NCBI RefSeq assembly: GCF_001895205.1
Contig: NZ_BDJF01000011.1
Span: 124,001 to 188,000, forward strand
From: Vibrio injensis
GTDB taxonomy: Bacteria; Pseudomonadota; Gammaproteobacteria; Enterobacterales; Vibrionaceae
Direction of reading: 5' to 3'
Length of the DNA: 64,000 nucleotides
The notes under the pieces are model-generated. The model saw only the letters and a list, made by a program, of their open reading frames with translations, did no database searches and was not told the origin of the DNA. Each line of letters starts with the position of its first letter. The stretch's first letter is position 1. The translations under genes were made by a program, and so were the position numbers. Positions 36,972 through 47,163 of the stretch are shown piece after piece.

Positions 36972-39773
36972 TTAAAACTCCGCCGTTAGCTTAATATACA
37001 CTTCATCTTTACCCAGCTTACTGTCTAAACCATGAGCATATCCAATATGAATGGGTAACGCATTGCCATATAAGATTATCGCATCAACTTGTAACTCAGC
37101 ACCGATGCCCGTTAATGCGCTGTAGCTTTGTTGAGAATTCCAACTGGAACCAGAATCAACAAACGCGGTCGCAGAAATGTCACCCAAGCCAATTGGCCAC
37201 AAACCCCAGTTTCGCTCAGCGCGATACAGCAAACGGCTTAGCTCAATACTTTGTGTGGCATATTGCTGGCCCACTTGCGCCGCAGAACCGTAACCGCGTA
37301 GTTTAAGCTCATTACGACCGTAAAGTTGTCCTTCGTCCCCCGTGTAACCACCAAGTTCAAAAGGTTTGGCTTTGGCATCGGCATAACCAACAGCCAAATG
37401 CGTTGTTAAGCGTAAACGTCCGGGCAAATCCCAGTTCGCTTGCCATTGTGCTTGCCACTTCTGTCCTGAGTAATCACCGTCAATGTTGGTTTCCCATACT
37501 AAGTCAGCGTAATGTCCCCAAGCGTAACCGGGAATATTCAATAAGCCTTCACGGTTATCCCATTGGATCGCACTACCGGCCAACCATTCATTACTTGCGT
37601 CCGCATAGTGAGAACCTTGAGGAGATTTGACCAACGCTTCTTTCTGCCAATAGGTTCCAACGCCAACGTTTAAGTGGTCATCAAACCCATGCCATAAATG
37701 GTTACGCTGCAGTGTAAAATCATCCTGACGAACAATACGATCATCTTTACCCGTTAATGCGTTAAATTTAAACTCATGCTCACGACTTAATGTCGCTTGC
37801 CAACGGTTATCGTATTGATAACCGAATTGATAAGCAGCCAGTGCATTTTTACTGTCCCACGCTGCCATGATCTCATATTGGTGGCGGCCCAATACATCGG
37901 AGCCACTAGTAGCAACACCAAATAACGATTGATTATTATCTGACTGCCAGACCGGCATCCAGTAACGTGGTGCTAACGTTGATAATGGCGAATATGCGAT
38001 TGGCTGACTTTTCTCTGTCGCAGTGACCGTGGCTATCGGAGCCGCATTAACAGTTTTCGCTACCGGTAGCGTCGACAGCGCTATTTCAGCAAGTCCTTGA
38101 GTACTCGTCACACGGCGTAGATGGTAACCATCATGCTCATACGCTTGATAAACAATCCCTTCCGGCCCCGATTGTGGTGAAAATGCTCCACCGATTTCTG
38201 CGGTTAATTGTTCAATGATATTGCTTTGTAAATCAAGACGATAAATCTGATAACGCCCAGTATAATCGGCACTAAACAGTAAATCGCCTTGCGCAGTAAA
38301 GCTCAGTTGATGTTCGGTAGCCGCGGTTTCAGTCACCGCAATCCAGCTTTGCGTTATCGGATCAAAACGCATAATATTCCACGACTGAAAAGGTGCTTTC
38401 ACGGCGGCATAAATATCACCGTTTGGTGATACAGCCATATCACCTAATACCCAATTGGGTTCACCCTGCCACAATTGCGTTTGCTTGCCGTTTAATTCGA
38501 TTTGCCATAGCTCAGCCAGACCTTGTTGGTGACGGACCGCAAAAATGCTTTGCCCATCGTGACTCCAACGTGCTTGTACAAAACGTTGTTGCTCAGTTAA
38601 CCGTAACCATTGACCATCAACATAACGATACAGATCATTAAAAACACGCCCATCGACATACGAATTGATTTGCGAAACCACTAGCCCTTGCGTCGGATGT
38701 GAGTCGATACTGGTTAAGCTTTTGGTACTGATCAGGCTCTGCCATTGACCACGTTTTGCATCCCATTGAGCAAGGTTAGCGCGATCGTCGCCATTTCGAC
38801 GCCAAGCGAGTAATGTGTCATTGTCATGGGCTAACAAATACTCAAATGGCTGAGCGTCAAGCTCATGGTAAGTAAACGACGTATTCGAAGTCAGTTGATC
38901 AGCAAACTGCGTGTTCAAATCGGTACGAAACTCTTCCCAAAGTGCAAAAAAATCTTTTCCAAAAATGTGTCTGGCACTGAGATTTAAGAAAAGCCCCGGA
39001 ACCAGATAGCCACTATAATCCGTTAAAAATGCCTGAACAGACTCTTCACCATAAGTTTTGGCTAGATACTGAACAAAATAAGCACCATACAAATAGTTAC
39101 TACCAAGGGGCAAACGCTTATTCGCCACCACCACTTGTTCAATATCGGCTAACTCACCACTCGCCACTTCCATGCGCATCTGCATTGCAAAGTGGCTATT
39201 ATGCAACCGCCCAACACCATGATCATTTTGGCTTTCCATATAGACCGCCAAACCTTCCAATAGCATCGAAGGGGTAAGAGCATGTGGGAATAAAAGAGGA
39301 TGACGACCGACAATGCCTCGTCCGATGGTAACAGCACCATCACTCATTTCCATATGGATAATATGAGTATATTCATGACGGATCAGTAAATGCAGCCACT
39401 CATCATTACCTTCTAAACCATTCACATCGCTAGGTGGATTGATGATCAGACGTATCTGTGCATAAGGCAGTGGCGTTGCCCAGCCATTAGAGTAATCATA
39501 ATCATCGACAAGTGTGAGATGAGTTCTCTCCACTGGCATTTGTGAAAACTGAGTCGCAAGCTCTTGATGAACCTGCTCCGCAATATCTAATGCGCGCGCT
39601 GCACTACTAGCAAGTTCACTGCGAAAATGCACGATAAAGTGCGCCGATTGCTGGGTTTGCCATACCTGCCCGGCTTGATCCCAAGCAACAGGCTCCGCCA
39701 ACACATGAGGAGAATGAAGTCCAAGACAAGCCATCAGGCCCATAATCGGAGAAAGTGCAAATGTTTTCGACAT
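36972..39773 (-). CDS. Surface metalloprotease fused to beta-propeller and outer-membrane barrel
   Basis: About 933 residues. Signal peptide about 1-26 (ending HVLA). An N-terminal gluzincin-like domain follows, with zinc motif HEYTH (about 133-137) and a downstream Glu in LLEGLAVYMES (about 173). From about 320 to 560 there are repeated TolB/WD40-like propeller blades (for example ARWSHDGQSIFAVRH, DMAVSPNGDIYAAVK). The last about 280 residues form a beta barrel of Omp85/surface-antigen style (ELKLRGYG, GDISATAFVDSGSSW) and end in F. This suggests a protease carried on a barrel in the outer membrane. Substrate unknown. An ATG 7 codons upstream is an alternative start. Confidence 0.8.
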   Translation of the reverse strand: MSKTFALSPIMGLMACLGLHSPHVLAEPVAWDQAGQVWQTQQSAHFIVHFRSELASSAARALDIAEQVHQELATQFSQMPVERTHLTLVDDYDYSNGWATPLPYAQIRLIINPPSDVNGLEGNDEWLHLLIRHEYTHIIHMEMSDGAVTIGRGIVGRHPLLFPHALTPSMLLEGLAVYMESQNDHGVGRLHNSHFAMQMRMEVASGELADIEQVVVANKRLPLGSNYLYGAYFVQYLAKTYGEESVQAFLTDYSGYLVPGLFLNLSARHIFGKDFFALWEEFRTDLNTQFADQLTSNTSFTYHELDAQPFEYLLAHDNDTLLAWRRNGDDRANLAQWDAKRGQWQSLISTKSLTSIDSHPTQGLVVSQINSYVDGRVFNDLYRYVDGQWLRLTEQQRFVQARWSHDGQSIFAVRHQQGLAELWQIELNGKQTQLWQGEPNWVLGDMAVSPNGDIYAAVKAPFQSWNIMRFDPITQSWIAVTETAATEHQLSFTAQGDLLFSADYTGRYQIYRLDLQSNIIEQLTAEIGGAFSPQSGPEGIVYQAYEHDGYHLRRVTSTQGLAEIALSTLPVAKTVNAAPIATVTATEKSQPIAYSPLSTLAPRYWMPVWQSDNNQSLFGVATSGSDVLGRHQYEIMAAWDSKNALAAYQFGYQYDNRWQATLSREHEFKFNALTGKDDRIVRQDDFTLQRNHLWHGFDDHLNVGVGTYWQKEALVKSPQGSHYADASNEWLAGSAIQWDNREGLLNIPGYAWGHYADLVWETNIDGDYSGQKWQAQWQANWDLPGRLRLTTHLAVGYADAKAKPFELGGYTGDEGQLYGRNELKLRGYGSAAQVGQQYATQSIELSRLLYRAERNWGLWPIGLGDISATAFVDSGSSWNSQQSYSALTGIGAELQVDAIILYGNALPIHIGYAHGLDSKLGKDEVYIKLTAEF

Positions 39774-39939
39774 AGTGAACAACGATCCTATCAATGATTA
39801 ACAACGTCTATTATAAGAAGAAACATCAAAACCATTCCGTCTTGAAATGTATGGTTTTGTCTTAATCCTAACCAAGCTATGACCGTTTCAACACAGAAGA
39901 TCTTGCTGAGAGACGACACTGAATGGCAGCTAATGATGA

Positions 39940-40593
39940 TTACCAAAACAGGTAACGCACACTCCAACTCAACACTGGCTCGGTAAAATGCCTATCCATT
40001 TGATGATTAACGCCAACCTCTACTGTACTCACCCAATCGGATAAAAACGGCGTTTCCCATTCAACACTTAGGCCAACATCACGCCATGTACCAGAGACAT
40101 GACGTAATGCTTGATTATGTTTATCTGCATAGCGAGACCAACCATTGATACTCCACTCATCATTAAGCTGATAGGAGCCATCAATCAGCCACTGCGCTCC
40201 AACGGCATTTGACCAATCCTTTTGCCATGCTAATGAGGCCGACAGTGATTCCGTAAATAGATAACCGATACGCAAACTGGAACCGACTCGTGACGATCCC
40301 TGCTCTTCGCTCAATAAGACAGGGCCGACAGTAAAATAAGCCTTGTCCGAATATGGCACAGGCAAAGCGATCCCCGCTTCTCCTCCCTGAGCAAAGAGCA
40401 GTCCAAATTCAGTCTCTTTTTCATAAGCGATACTCGGTGACCATTGCCATTTGGTTGATGAGTTCACCGCTGGACTATCAATACCAAAACTTGCACCAAG
40501 ACTAAATTCATCACAACGAACAACGCTGACCCATAGGGTCAGCGTGAACACGACGATAGTTTGGTAACCTAGAATCATCGTTTTATTGAGCAT
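39940..40593 (-). CDS. Outer-membrane beta-barrel protein (hypothetical)
   Basis: 217 residues. N-terminal signal sequence (MLNKTMILGYQTIVVFTLTLW) and a mature part of alternating strands (PSIAYEKETEFGLLFAQGGE, YFTVGPVLLSEEQGSSRVGSSLRIGYLF, SINGWSRYAD), ending in an aromatic residue (SVRYLFW) as outer-membrane barrels do. It has some resemblance to MipA/OmpV-type barrels but I cannot assign a family. The start at 40593 has AAGG upstream and overlaps the end of the preceding gene by 11 bp, so it is translationally coupled to it. Confidence 0.7.
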   Translation of the reverse strand: MLNKTMILGYQTIVVFTLTLWVSVVRCDEFSLGASFGIDSPAVNSSTKWQWSPSIAYEKETEFGLLFAQGGEAGIALPVPYSDKAYFTVGPVLLSEEQGSSRVGSSLRIGYLFTESLSASLAWQKDWSNAVGAQWLIDGSYQLNDEWSINGWSRYADKHNQALRHVSGTWRDVGLSVEWETPFLSDWVSTVEVGVNHQMDRHFTEPVLSWSVRYLFW

Positions 40594-41758
40594 CGGGTAG
40601 CCTTTTCTGACGGTAAACATCCTTCCACATCTGATCTTGATGATCACCCATCAGATGACAAATAATGCCTGAGCGTTTAAACAGATAAATGATGCCGACT
40701 GATAATGAACATAAGGTAAATATCAGCAAGAAATTATTCGGTAAGGTCGTTCCCATCTTCGCTGAAGCCCAAGTGAGTAGCGGTCCCCATAAGAAAATAA
40801 AAATCGACTTATGGAAAATAAACACGGTTAATGAGTACATGCCTATCCAATTGAGAGGACGCCAGCTTAAACGGATCCCAGCTTGATGCAGTGTTAAGAT
40901 TAAACCAATCACTAGAAATTCCGTACCCCAGATCCCGAGACGACCAATAGTATCTTCTGCTAAAGCATGCTCTTCGGCATACACATCATGTAGATCAATC
41001 GTCGCCGCTTGACCATTTAAGAAATAGAGTGTTAAAGCCACCAACGCAACGCCCAAAACAAGTTTATTCAGCGCATCACGTTTTTCAGCGTAATGATGCC
41101 ATACCCACCCATAGAGAAAACCAAAACATCCACTGGCCATAAACAGGTCTAACCGTGCATCCAACTCATAGCCTGGGTGTACATGGGTTTGCATCCATAG
41201 CTCAGCATGCTCAAGTAATGACGTTACCCCAAGCTGACTGACGACAGTACTCAATACGGTTAACACCAACATGCCGCGGATACCAAAAAAGGCGTAAACA
41301 ATAGAGAAAAAAGCCAGTAACGTCATCCATAGCATGACTGGATAAAATGAAATTGCCTCACCAAAGTTAGGCGCAATAATAAAACCTTCAATATACAACA
41401 CAAAAATAATGCTCAAAAATAGAGCCAGTTTTTTCACTAGTGTTGCCCGCATATGTTCAGATGATCGCGCCGAGAGATTAAACGCCGCTAACGCCAAATA
41501 GACTTGACTCACCCAAGGGATCAACCACGCTGAGACTTGACCGGTAAAACTGTCCATCGGGACAAGTTGCCCCAACATAGGTAAATGTGAACGATATAAT
41601 GTCTCATAAAAATCGCTCTCTTTAGGAAAAAAATCCACATACCAATAGTTTAAATACCCCGTATAATGTTCAAAGATAGCCATAAAAATGACCAAACCGC
41701 GTAAAAAGTCGAGGCCGACTAAACGCGTACGGTTCTCATAGGGTTGTATAGAATTCAT
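40583..41758 (-). CDS. Polytopic membrane protein, HGSNAT/acyltransferase-like
   Basis: 391 residues with about ten membrane helices. The N-terminus RTRLVGLDFLRGLVIFMAIFEHY (LDxLRG followed by a helix and a His) is the hallmark shared by heparan-alpha-glucosaminide N-acetyltransferase-like (DUF1624), YeiB/DUF418 and OpgC-type membrane acyltransferases. The C-terminal WIGMYSLTVFIFHKSIF also fits. It may transfer an acyl group to an envelope glycan or lipid, but the substrate is unknown. Coupled to the downstream barrel gene and divergent from an RstAB-like two-component system that may control it. Confidence 0.6.
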   Translation of the reverse strand: MNSIQPYENRTRLVGLDFLRGLVIFMAIFEHYTGYLNYWYVDFFPKESDFYETLYRSHLPMLGQLVPMDSFTGQVSAWLIPWVSQVYLALAAFNLSARSSEHMRATLVKKLALFLSIIFVLYIEGFIIAPNFGEAISFYPVMLWMTLLAFFSIVYAFFGIRGMLVLTVLSTVVSQLGVTSLLEHAELWMQTHVHPGYELDARLDLFMASGCFGFLYGWVWHHYAEKRDALNKLVLGVALVALTLYFLNGQAATIDLHDVYAEEHALAEDTIGRLGIWGTEFLVIGLILTLHQAGIRLSWRPLNWIGMYSLTVFIFHKSIFIFLWGPLLTWASAKMGTTLPNNFLLIFTLCSLSVGIIYLFKRSGIICHLMGDHQDQMWKDVYRQKRLPDAQ

Positions 41759-41928
41759 GGGACGATACTCGTACTATTAACGTATTGACCCGAACTATAG
41801 TTATTTACTTTTTGTGACACAACTCATGTTTTGTACGCTTATGTATGCAAGCCTTACACAGCGCCACATAATGTACCGTTTTGTCTGCTCCTATTGTATC
41901 CACGCTATTTTTAACTGATGATTCACTT

Positions 41929-42627
41929 ATGAAAATTGTACTTATCGAAGACGATGTAAAGCTAGCAGAGCTGTTGACTAGCTATTTGGAAAATAATGAG
42001 TTTGAGGTTCATCTAGCTCATGATGGCCTGCAAGCAAGCAGCCTGATTTTGCAAGTTCAGCCTGACTTAGTGATTCTCGACCTGATGCTACCCGGTTTAG
42101 ATGGTTTATCGATTTGTCGAGACATTCGTAACGACTACAAAGGAAAAATCGTCTTTTTAACCGCCAGTGACGATGACATCGACCATGTCGCCGCTCTTGA
42201 ATTAGGTGCTGATGACTTTGTGAATAAACCGATTAAACCTCGGGTATTACTGGCGAGAATCCGCATGTTGCTGCGCCGCCAGCAACAAACCGAGTTACCA
42301 CATCCAGACAATGATCATCAACTTCACTTTGGGCAGCTCAGTATCAATCACAAACTTCGTCAATGCTCTCTTGCCGGAGAAGATATTGTGCTCACCGACA
42401 GTGAATTTGACCTTTTGTGGTTACTGGCTAGTCATGCTGAGCAAGTACTTTCACGCGAGTATTTAGTCAAAGAAACCCGTGGTATTGAATACGATGGGCT
42501 TGATAGAACCATTGATAACAAAGTAGCTATTTTACGCCGTAAACTTGGGGATAGCTCCTCGGTCCCAAAACGTATCTTAACCTTACGTGGTAAAGGTTAT
42601 TTATTTGTCCCAGAAAGCTGGTCATAA
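41929..42627 (+). CDS. OmpR-family response regulator (RstA-like)
   Basis: 232 residues: receiver domain (acidic pocket IEDD, phospho-acceptor Asp about 51 in LVILDLMLPGLDG, Lys in FVNKPIKP) and C-terminal winged helix (LTDSEFDLLWLLASHAEQVLSREYL ... LRGKGYLF). It looks closest to RstA. The ATG at 41929 is chosen because the receiver begins there. The kinase gene follows after 9 bp. Divergent from the acyltransferase-like gene. Confidence 0.9.
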   Translation: MKIVLIEDDVKLAELLTSYLENNEFEVHLAHDGLQASSLILQVQPDLVILDLMLPGLDGLSICRDIRNDYKGKIVFLTASDDDIDHVAALELGADDFVNKPIKPRVLLARIRMLLRRQQQTELPHPDNDHQLHFGQLSINHKLRQCSLAGEDIVLTDSEFDLLWLLASHAEQVLSREYLVKETRGIEYDGLDRTIDNKVAILRRKLGDSSSVPKRILTLRGKGYLFVPESWS

Positions 42628-42636
42628 AGGGAGACT

Positions 42637-43926
42637 ATGAAACGTCTTTATTTAGAGCTTTATCTTGCTCTTGTCGGTATTTTTATGTTCACTTTAGTCA
42701 GTTATGTCAGTATTAATGACTGGCTCTCTCCTGATCTTGATTTAGTCGCACGCAGCCAGCAAATTCAAAGTAGTCTTGAGCTTTTGGAGTTTGTGGCCGA
42801 TCAGCATGGGGTTGACGTTGCCAAAGAAAAACTCAAAGCGATTGCCGATGCAAACTGGTTGATCATTGAGGCGCTGCCTGAAAACTCCCCTTTACTAACG
42901 GCTCAAGTTAAGGAGCGGCTGGCCAATCATGGGGTGTTTACCACCGACGACGATGGCTCTATATTTACCTTCAATCCGACCGATACCATCTATCACATCT
43001 ATCGCGATCCAGAAGCTGAGATTTGGATTGCTTTAGATATCGAAGATTGGGTTATTTTTCTGGTTTTAATGGGTTGCTTTGCCGTATACAGCATGTTGAT
43101 GATGAAGCTATTTATGTGGCGATTCAAACACCTCGAACAAGTTACTCAAGCCTTAGCCAAAGGTGACTTAAGTATCCGAGCAAAAGAGACAGGTTCCATG
43201 CGGTTGGGGACCCTAAATCGTAGCTTCAATGCCATGGCTGATAAAATCTCTCAGCTAATAGAAAGTCATAAAATGCTCACTAACGCGATTGCTCATGAGG
43301 TGCGCACCCCACTATTTCGCATTCAGTGCCAGCTTGATATGTTGCAAGATATGCCAGAACAAAAAGATAAATACATTGCTGGTATCGAAGATGATATCCA
43401 TGAACTCGAAGAGATGATTAACGAACTGCTTCGCTTAGGAAAAATGGAAACCACGCCGTTAACCTTCATCAGCCTCGACCTAGCACAATGGCTACCAACG
43501 CAAATTGAAAAATGGCAAATTGAGTCACCAGTCCCCATTGAATTACAAGCGCCACAACTCTGGCCAATACCGTTAGTCGATAGTAATTTATTAAATCGCG
43601 CCATTTCCAACGTGGTACGTAATGCATCTCGCTATGCCAAACAACAAGTGAAAATCAGTATCAGCCATGATGATATCGATTGGAAAGTCACGATTGAAGA
43701 CGATGGCCCGGGGATCCCCGAAGTACATTGGCCACACATTTTTAAACCATTTTATCGCGTCGGTTCTGCTCGAGATAAAGCCAGTGGTGGTTTTGGATTA
43801 GGATTAGCGATCGCTGAACAGATCGCTCGTCAACATCATGGGCATCTGATCGTCACCTCAAGCCATAATTTAGGTGGCGCTTGTTTTGAATTCAGTTTAC
43901 CACTCGACATCAGTGAAGAGAGATAA
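42637..43926 (+). CDS. Sensor histidine kinase (RstB-like)
   Basis: 429 residues: helix about 7-25, small periplasmic domain about 30-135, second helix about 138-158, HAMP (LTQALAKGDLSIRAKE), H-box NAIAHEVRTPLFRIQ (His about 220), N-box RAISNVVRNASRYA, G-boxes DDGPGIPE and GGFGLGLAIAEQI. GGGAG lies just before the ATG. It partners the upstream regulator. RstB-type kinases respond to envelope or divalent-cation signals in other bacteria; here that is only a family-level guess. Confidence 0.9.
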   Translation: MKRLYLELYLALVGIFMFTLVSYVSINDWLSPDLDLVARSQQIQSSLELLEFVADQHGVDVAKEKLKAIADANWLIIEALPENSPLLTAQVKERLANHGVFTTDDDGSIFTFNPTDTIYHIYRDPEAEIWIALDIEDWVIFLVLMGCFAVYSMLMMKLFMWRFKHLEQVTQALAKGDLSIRAKETGSMRLGTLNRSFNAMADKISQLIESHKMLTNAIAHEVRTPLFRIQCQLDMLQDMPEQKDKYIAGIEDDIHELEEMINELLRLGKMETTPLTFISLDLAQWLPTQIEKWQIESPVPIELQAPQLWPIPLVDSNLLNRAISNVVRNASRYAKQQVKISISHDDIDWKVTIEDDGPGIPEVHWPHIFKPFYRVGSARDKASGGFGLGLAIAEQIARQHHGHLIVTSSHNLGGACFEFSLPLDISEER

Positions 43927-43933
43927 CAAAAAA

Positions 43934-43963
43934 TCGTGAGAAGGAATCGCTCCCTTCTCACGA
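43934..43963. terminator. Terminator after the RstAB-like operon
   Basis: Perfect 11-bp stem TCGTGAGAAGG / CCTTCTCACGA, 8-nt loop, T-rich downstream (GTTTATT) and A-rich upstream; serves both convergent genes. Confidence 0.88.
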
Positions 43964-43989
43964 CGTTTATTAAATTTGTTGGCTAATGA

Positions 43990-44457
43990 TTACTGCACGA
44001 CAACTGGTGGATGATGCTCAATCGCTTGTAAAAACTGACGTAACGTTGCATCGCTGCACTCTCGATAATGTTTATTATCCGGCTTACGGAAAAAAGCACC
44101 AATTTCGTTCTTACTAAACTCAAGGCCAACCTTCTGGAAAAGATCCAGTAAATCATCGGCCTGTAAATTTAACGCGATACGGAGTTTCTGCAACACCATA
44201 TTGTTATTCAAATTTTCTTCTAGCTTTGGCGCTTGGCCTTCACGCTTACCACGTTTGAGGTTAATCAAACCATTTAAAAAACTCGCTAATTGTGAGTCAC
44301 TCAGTTCAGCAAACTCTGATGCTTGTGGCTTGCTCAGCCAAGAGGCGAATTGTGCTGGTGTCGTCTCATTATCCGCGAGATGAAAAATCTCTAATAGATT
44401 TTGGTCGTTAAAAGCAAACGTCGTGCGCAAAGCGCAGAAAATATCATTATTGGTCAA
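43990..44457 (-). CDS. yehS: YehS family protein (DUF1456)
   Basis: 155 residues of two tandem DUF1456 repeats: NNDIFCALRTTFAFNDQNLLEIFHLAD...FLNGLINLKRG and MVLQKLRIALNLQADDLLDLF...RECSDATLRQFL. Colinear with E. coli YehS (156). I place the start at a TTG (44457), because AGGA lies 6 nt upstream and this gives the family length with residues TNNDIF next. A TTG 12 codons earlier lacks such a site. Function unknown; the fold is helical and possibly nucleic-acid-binding. Confidence 0.85.
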   Translation of the reverse strand: MTNNDIFCALRTTFAFNDQNLLEIFHLADNETTPAQFASWLSKPQASEFAELSDSQLASFLNGLINLKRGKREGQAPKLEENLNNNMVLQKLRIALNLQADDLLDLFQKVGLEFSKNEIGAFFRKPDNKHYRECSDATLRQFLQAIEHHPPVVVQ

Positions 44458-44555
44458 AGTTTTTCCTAGTCTTAGGTACTCCAGCGCTATCAACTTGATC
44501 GCTGGCAGACCGCCACTTTAGCAGACCTGCCCATGATCCCCAATCAATAAACCGG

Positions 44556-44804
44556 TTAACGAGGTTTATATTGAGTCGGGCAGTAACCACGATCAACTTC
44601 AGGTGGCCGTAATTTAAGATGTTTGGTTTCTCGACCACTGACTCTGGCTCGCCATCGTTTAAAACTGCGTGACGCCAAATTACGCCGCATCAAAGTGATA
44701 ACTTGTGCTTCAGTTAAACCAAATTGATGATAAATCGCCTCAAAAGGCGTTCTATCTTCCCATGCCATTTCAATAATTCTTGAATACTCATCACCAAAAA
44801 ACAT
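44556..44804 (-). CDS. TIGR03643-family small protein (DUF2805)
   Basis: 82 residues with the family's conserved Trp/Met/Arg pattern: EYSRIIEMAWEDRTPFEAI, FGLTEAQVITLMRRNL, SFKRWRARVSGRETKHLKL. The helical N-terminal half looks like a helix-turn-helix; the tail is basic. These short proteins are common in marine gammaproteobacteria and uncharacterised. Single gene, downstream of nothing obvious. Confidence 0.85.
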   Translation of the reverse strand: MFFGDEYSRIIEMAWEDRTPFEAIYHQFGLTEAQVITLMRRNLASRSFKRWRARVSGRETKHLKLRPPEVDRGYCPTQYKPR

Positions 44805-45028
44805 GCTATCGCCCTATTCTTTTTATGAAAATACTCAGCGTAGTACGTTGTCTAAAACAGGATGGATGCTTTTCAAAAATAAAATTTCCCGTTATTACTC
44901 TCTATCCCGTTCCCCTAGGCACTCAGCCGAAAAAAGTATCGTTCAGTGGGGTGATATCCCACCAATCAAACATGTCCCTTAATCGGCTGAGCGTTGCTGA
45001 TAATTTTAAAAAACTTCATCGTATCGAC

Positions 45029-46681
45029 TTATCGATTGTCCGATATATTAAAATAAGCGACCTCTTTTTTAAGTTCGTTGGCTAAACGATTTAGCTCATG
45101 GCCCGCTTTTTCATTGGTTGCCATCAATTGGATAGACTCACTCGACATGGATGAGATTTGCCCCATCGCTGAGACCACTTCACCAACCACAGCAACTTGA
45201 TCATCTGTGGCTGAAACCACTTCTCGAATCCGATGAAGCGTATCTTTCGCTTGTTTTTCTATATTGATGAGCAGGTCGCTGGCTTGTGCTGTTTTTTGGT
45301 TACCCTCTTCGACCTGAGGTTGTGTCGCTTGCATTGCCTTAACGCTAATCGCGGTTTGAGACTGCACCTCACTGATCAATGATTCAATTTGCGAGGTAGC
45401 TTCACCGGTACGCTTAGCTAATTGACGCACTTCATCAGCCACTACAGCAAATCCTCGACCCGATTCTCCTGCTCGTGCAGCCTCAATCGCAGCATTCAAT
45501 GCGAGCAGATTGGTTTGTTCTGAAATACCACTGATCACATTTAATATTCCACCAATATCTTTGGTCTTTGCTTCAAGTAACTTGACTTGTTCAACGGTTG
45601 AGTTAACCGTAAGAGCAATTTTTTCCATTTGTTTCGCGACCGAGAAGACTAATTCGCGTCCGTGATGAGCATTATCTGTCGTCATGACCGAATTACTTTC
45701 GGTTTGTTTAGCAATATCAGCAATTTGATCAATCGTATGACGCATATCTTCTAATCGGGCAAGGGTATCTGCCGTTAAATGAGATTGTTGTTTGGCCGAA
45801 TTCAATACTCGACTCGAGCCGTCAGAAACCTCCGAAACTTGGCCAACGATCTTAGTTGAAGCTTGAACAATATTACTGACGATAGCGGTTAAAGTTAATG
45901 ACATACCCGACAACGAATCGAAAATACTGTCTTTCGCTCTTTGCCCGTAGCGGTGAGTTAAATCACCTTTTGATAAGCGTTTAATTGCCAATTGCGCTTC
46001 ATATGGCTCACCACCCAATGATTGACGAAAGCTTCTCTCAATGACGATAGCGACGAGTAATGAAATCACGATCGCCACTCCCGATAGCAGCAGCATTAAG
46101 TTTTGAAAACCACTCGCTTGCTCACGCGCTGCAGGTGTCATTTGTTGATTCAATTCCTCTTGATAATCAATAAACTGATTGATGCTATTCAACCATTCAA
46201 CAAATGCCGGACGAACCTGATCTAATAACGTTACATTCGCATTAATGTCTCTTTTCTTATCATTAATGATCGATTGCACCATGGGTAAGGTTTTCTGCTG
46301 GATTTGTTCGATATTACGTAAAATGGACTGCTCTTTGGGTGTAAATATCACGCCACTGGCAATCATTTTTTGCATGTTATTTTCAGAGTCTTGATAAAAA
46401 CGCGCTAAGTTTTTTATTTCATTTTCTAGGGCGTTGAGTTCCGCATTATTTCGTGCAATCGCGACATCTCTGATCGCAATTGCGCGATCATGTACACTAC
46501 CGCGATAGTTAATCGCATAACGCTGTTTGAGTGAGTTCACGTCGGTGATTTGTGACAAAGTATCGTCAATTAAGTTTACTTTCTGAATACCGAGTATCGT
46601 TAACAGCAACATTAAACAGACTAAAATGCCAAAGCCCAGTGCAAGTCGCGTTTTTACTTTCCATTGAGACATAAAGTCCAT
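45029..46681 (-). CDS. Methyl-accepting chemotaxis protein, four-helix-bundle sensor
   Basis: 550 residues: membrane helix about 12-32, periplasmic helical sensor about 33-190 (4HB type, e.g. [22 protein letters not shown]), second helix about 195-215, HAMP, and a signalling tip [31 protein letters not shown]. The start at 46681 follows GGAGGAAG. It signals through CheA/CheW. Ligand unknown. Divergent from another chemoreceptor with a 482-bp region between them. Confidence 0.95.
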   Translation of the reverse strand: MDFMSQWKVKTRLALGFGILVCLMLLLTILGIQKVNLIDDTLSQITDVNSLKQRYAINYRGSVHDRAIAIRDVAIARNNAELNALENEIKNLARFYQDSENNMQKMIASGVIFTPKEQSILRNIEQIQQKTLPMVQSIINDKKRDINANVTLLDQVRPAFVEWLNSINQFIDYQEELNQQMTPAAREQASGFQNLMLLLSGVAIVISLLVAIVIERSFRQSLGGEPYEAQLAIKRLSKGDLTHRYGQRAKDSIFDSLSGMSLTLTAIVSNIVQASTKIVGQVSEVSDGSSRVLNSAKQQSHLTADTLARLEDMRHTIDQIADIAKQTESNSVMTTDNAHHGRELVFSVAKQMEKIALTVNSTVEQVKLLEAKTKDIGGILNVISGISEQTNLLALNAAIEAARAGESGRGFAVVADEVRQLAKRTGEATSQIESLISEVQSQTAISVKAMQATQPQVEEGNQKTAQASDLLINIEKQAKDTLHRIREVVSATDDQVAVVGEVVSAMGQISSMSSESIQLMATNEKAGHELNRLANELKKEVAYFNISDNR

Positions 46682-47163
46682 GGCTTCCTCCAAAAATAAG
46701 TATCAATAAATTATTAGTATTTCTTGTTATTAAGCTTGCTGATATTTAATGCAAAAAATAGGCTAAATAGGGTCAACACACCGATGTATCAGACGTTCAG
46801 ACAAAACAGTTTTTACTGTGCCGTATGCCGAATCAGCGCTGAACAGGTTGTACGTAACGCAAACTAAAAAGACCACTTTAGTCTGATTAGATATAGTGAA
46901 ATAAAGGGGTCTTCGCTAATAGAATCTACGTATTAATTTGATAGGAAAAAGTAATAATTAACCACTCTGTTTTCTACTGTGCACTTTAACTTATCATCAA
47001 AGCGAGCGATTAGACTCGATACTTATTGATTCAACGCTCAATTTTCAAACATTCTGTAACATCGTCGTCATCTAAAAGAGAAATAATCCAGCGTATTCTC
47101 GGTATTTTACTACTCAAACACGGCAGTGATAGCGAGAGCCTCTTTCTAACGGTGGTTATCATT
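46682..47163. other. Divergent intergenic region between two chemoreceptor genes
   Basis: 482 bp. The clearest structure is a hairpin AAGACC-A-CTTTA (46869-46880) with TAAAG-G-GGTCTT (46902-46913), 21-nt loop, one mismatch. A smaller ACAGT-TTTT-ACTGT repeat lies at 46806-46819. I see no GEMM (c-di-GMP) riboswitch and no sigma28 or sigma54 consensus. Confidence 0.4.

Noticed and set aside
41815..41830. CRP-like TGTGA-N6-TCATG in the divergent region before the RstA-like gene
   Set aside because: The right half matches only partly (TCATG versus TCACA); likely chance.
46682..47163. c-di-GMP (GEMM) riboswitch before chemoreceptor genes
   Set aside because: The conserved CACGCA...GCAAA...CGGCCT core is absent.
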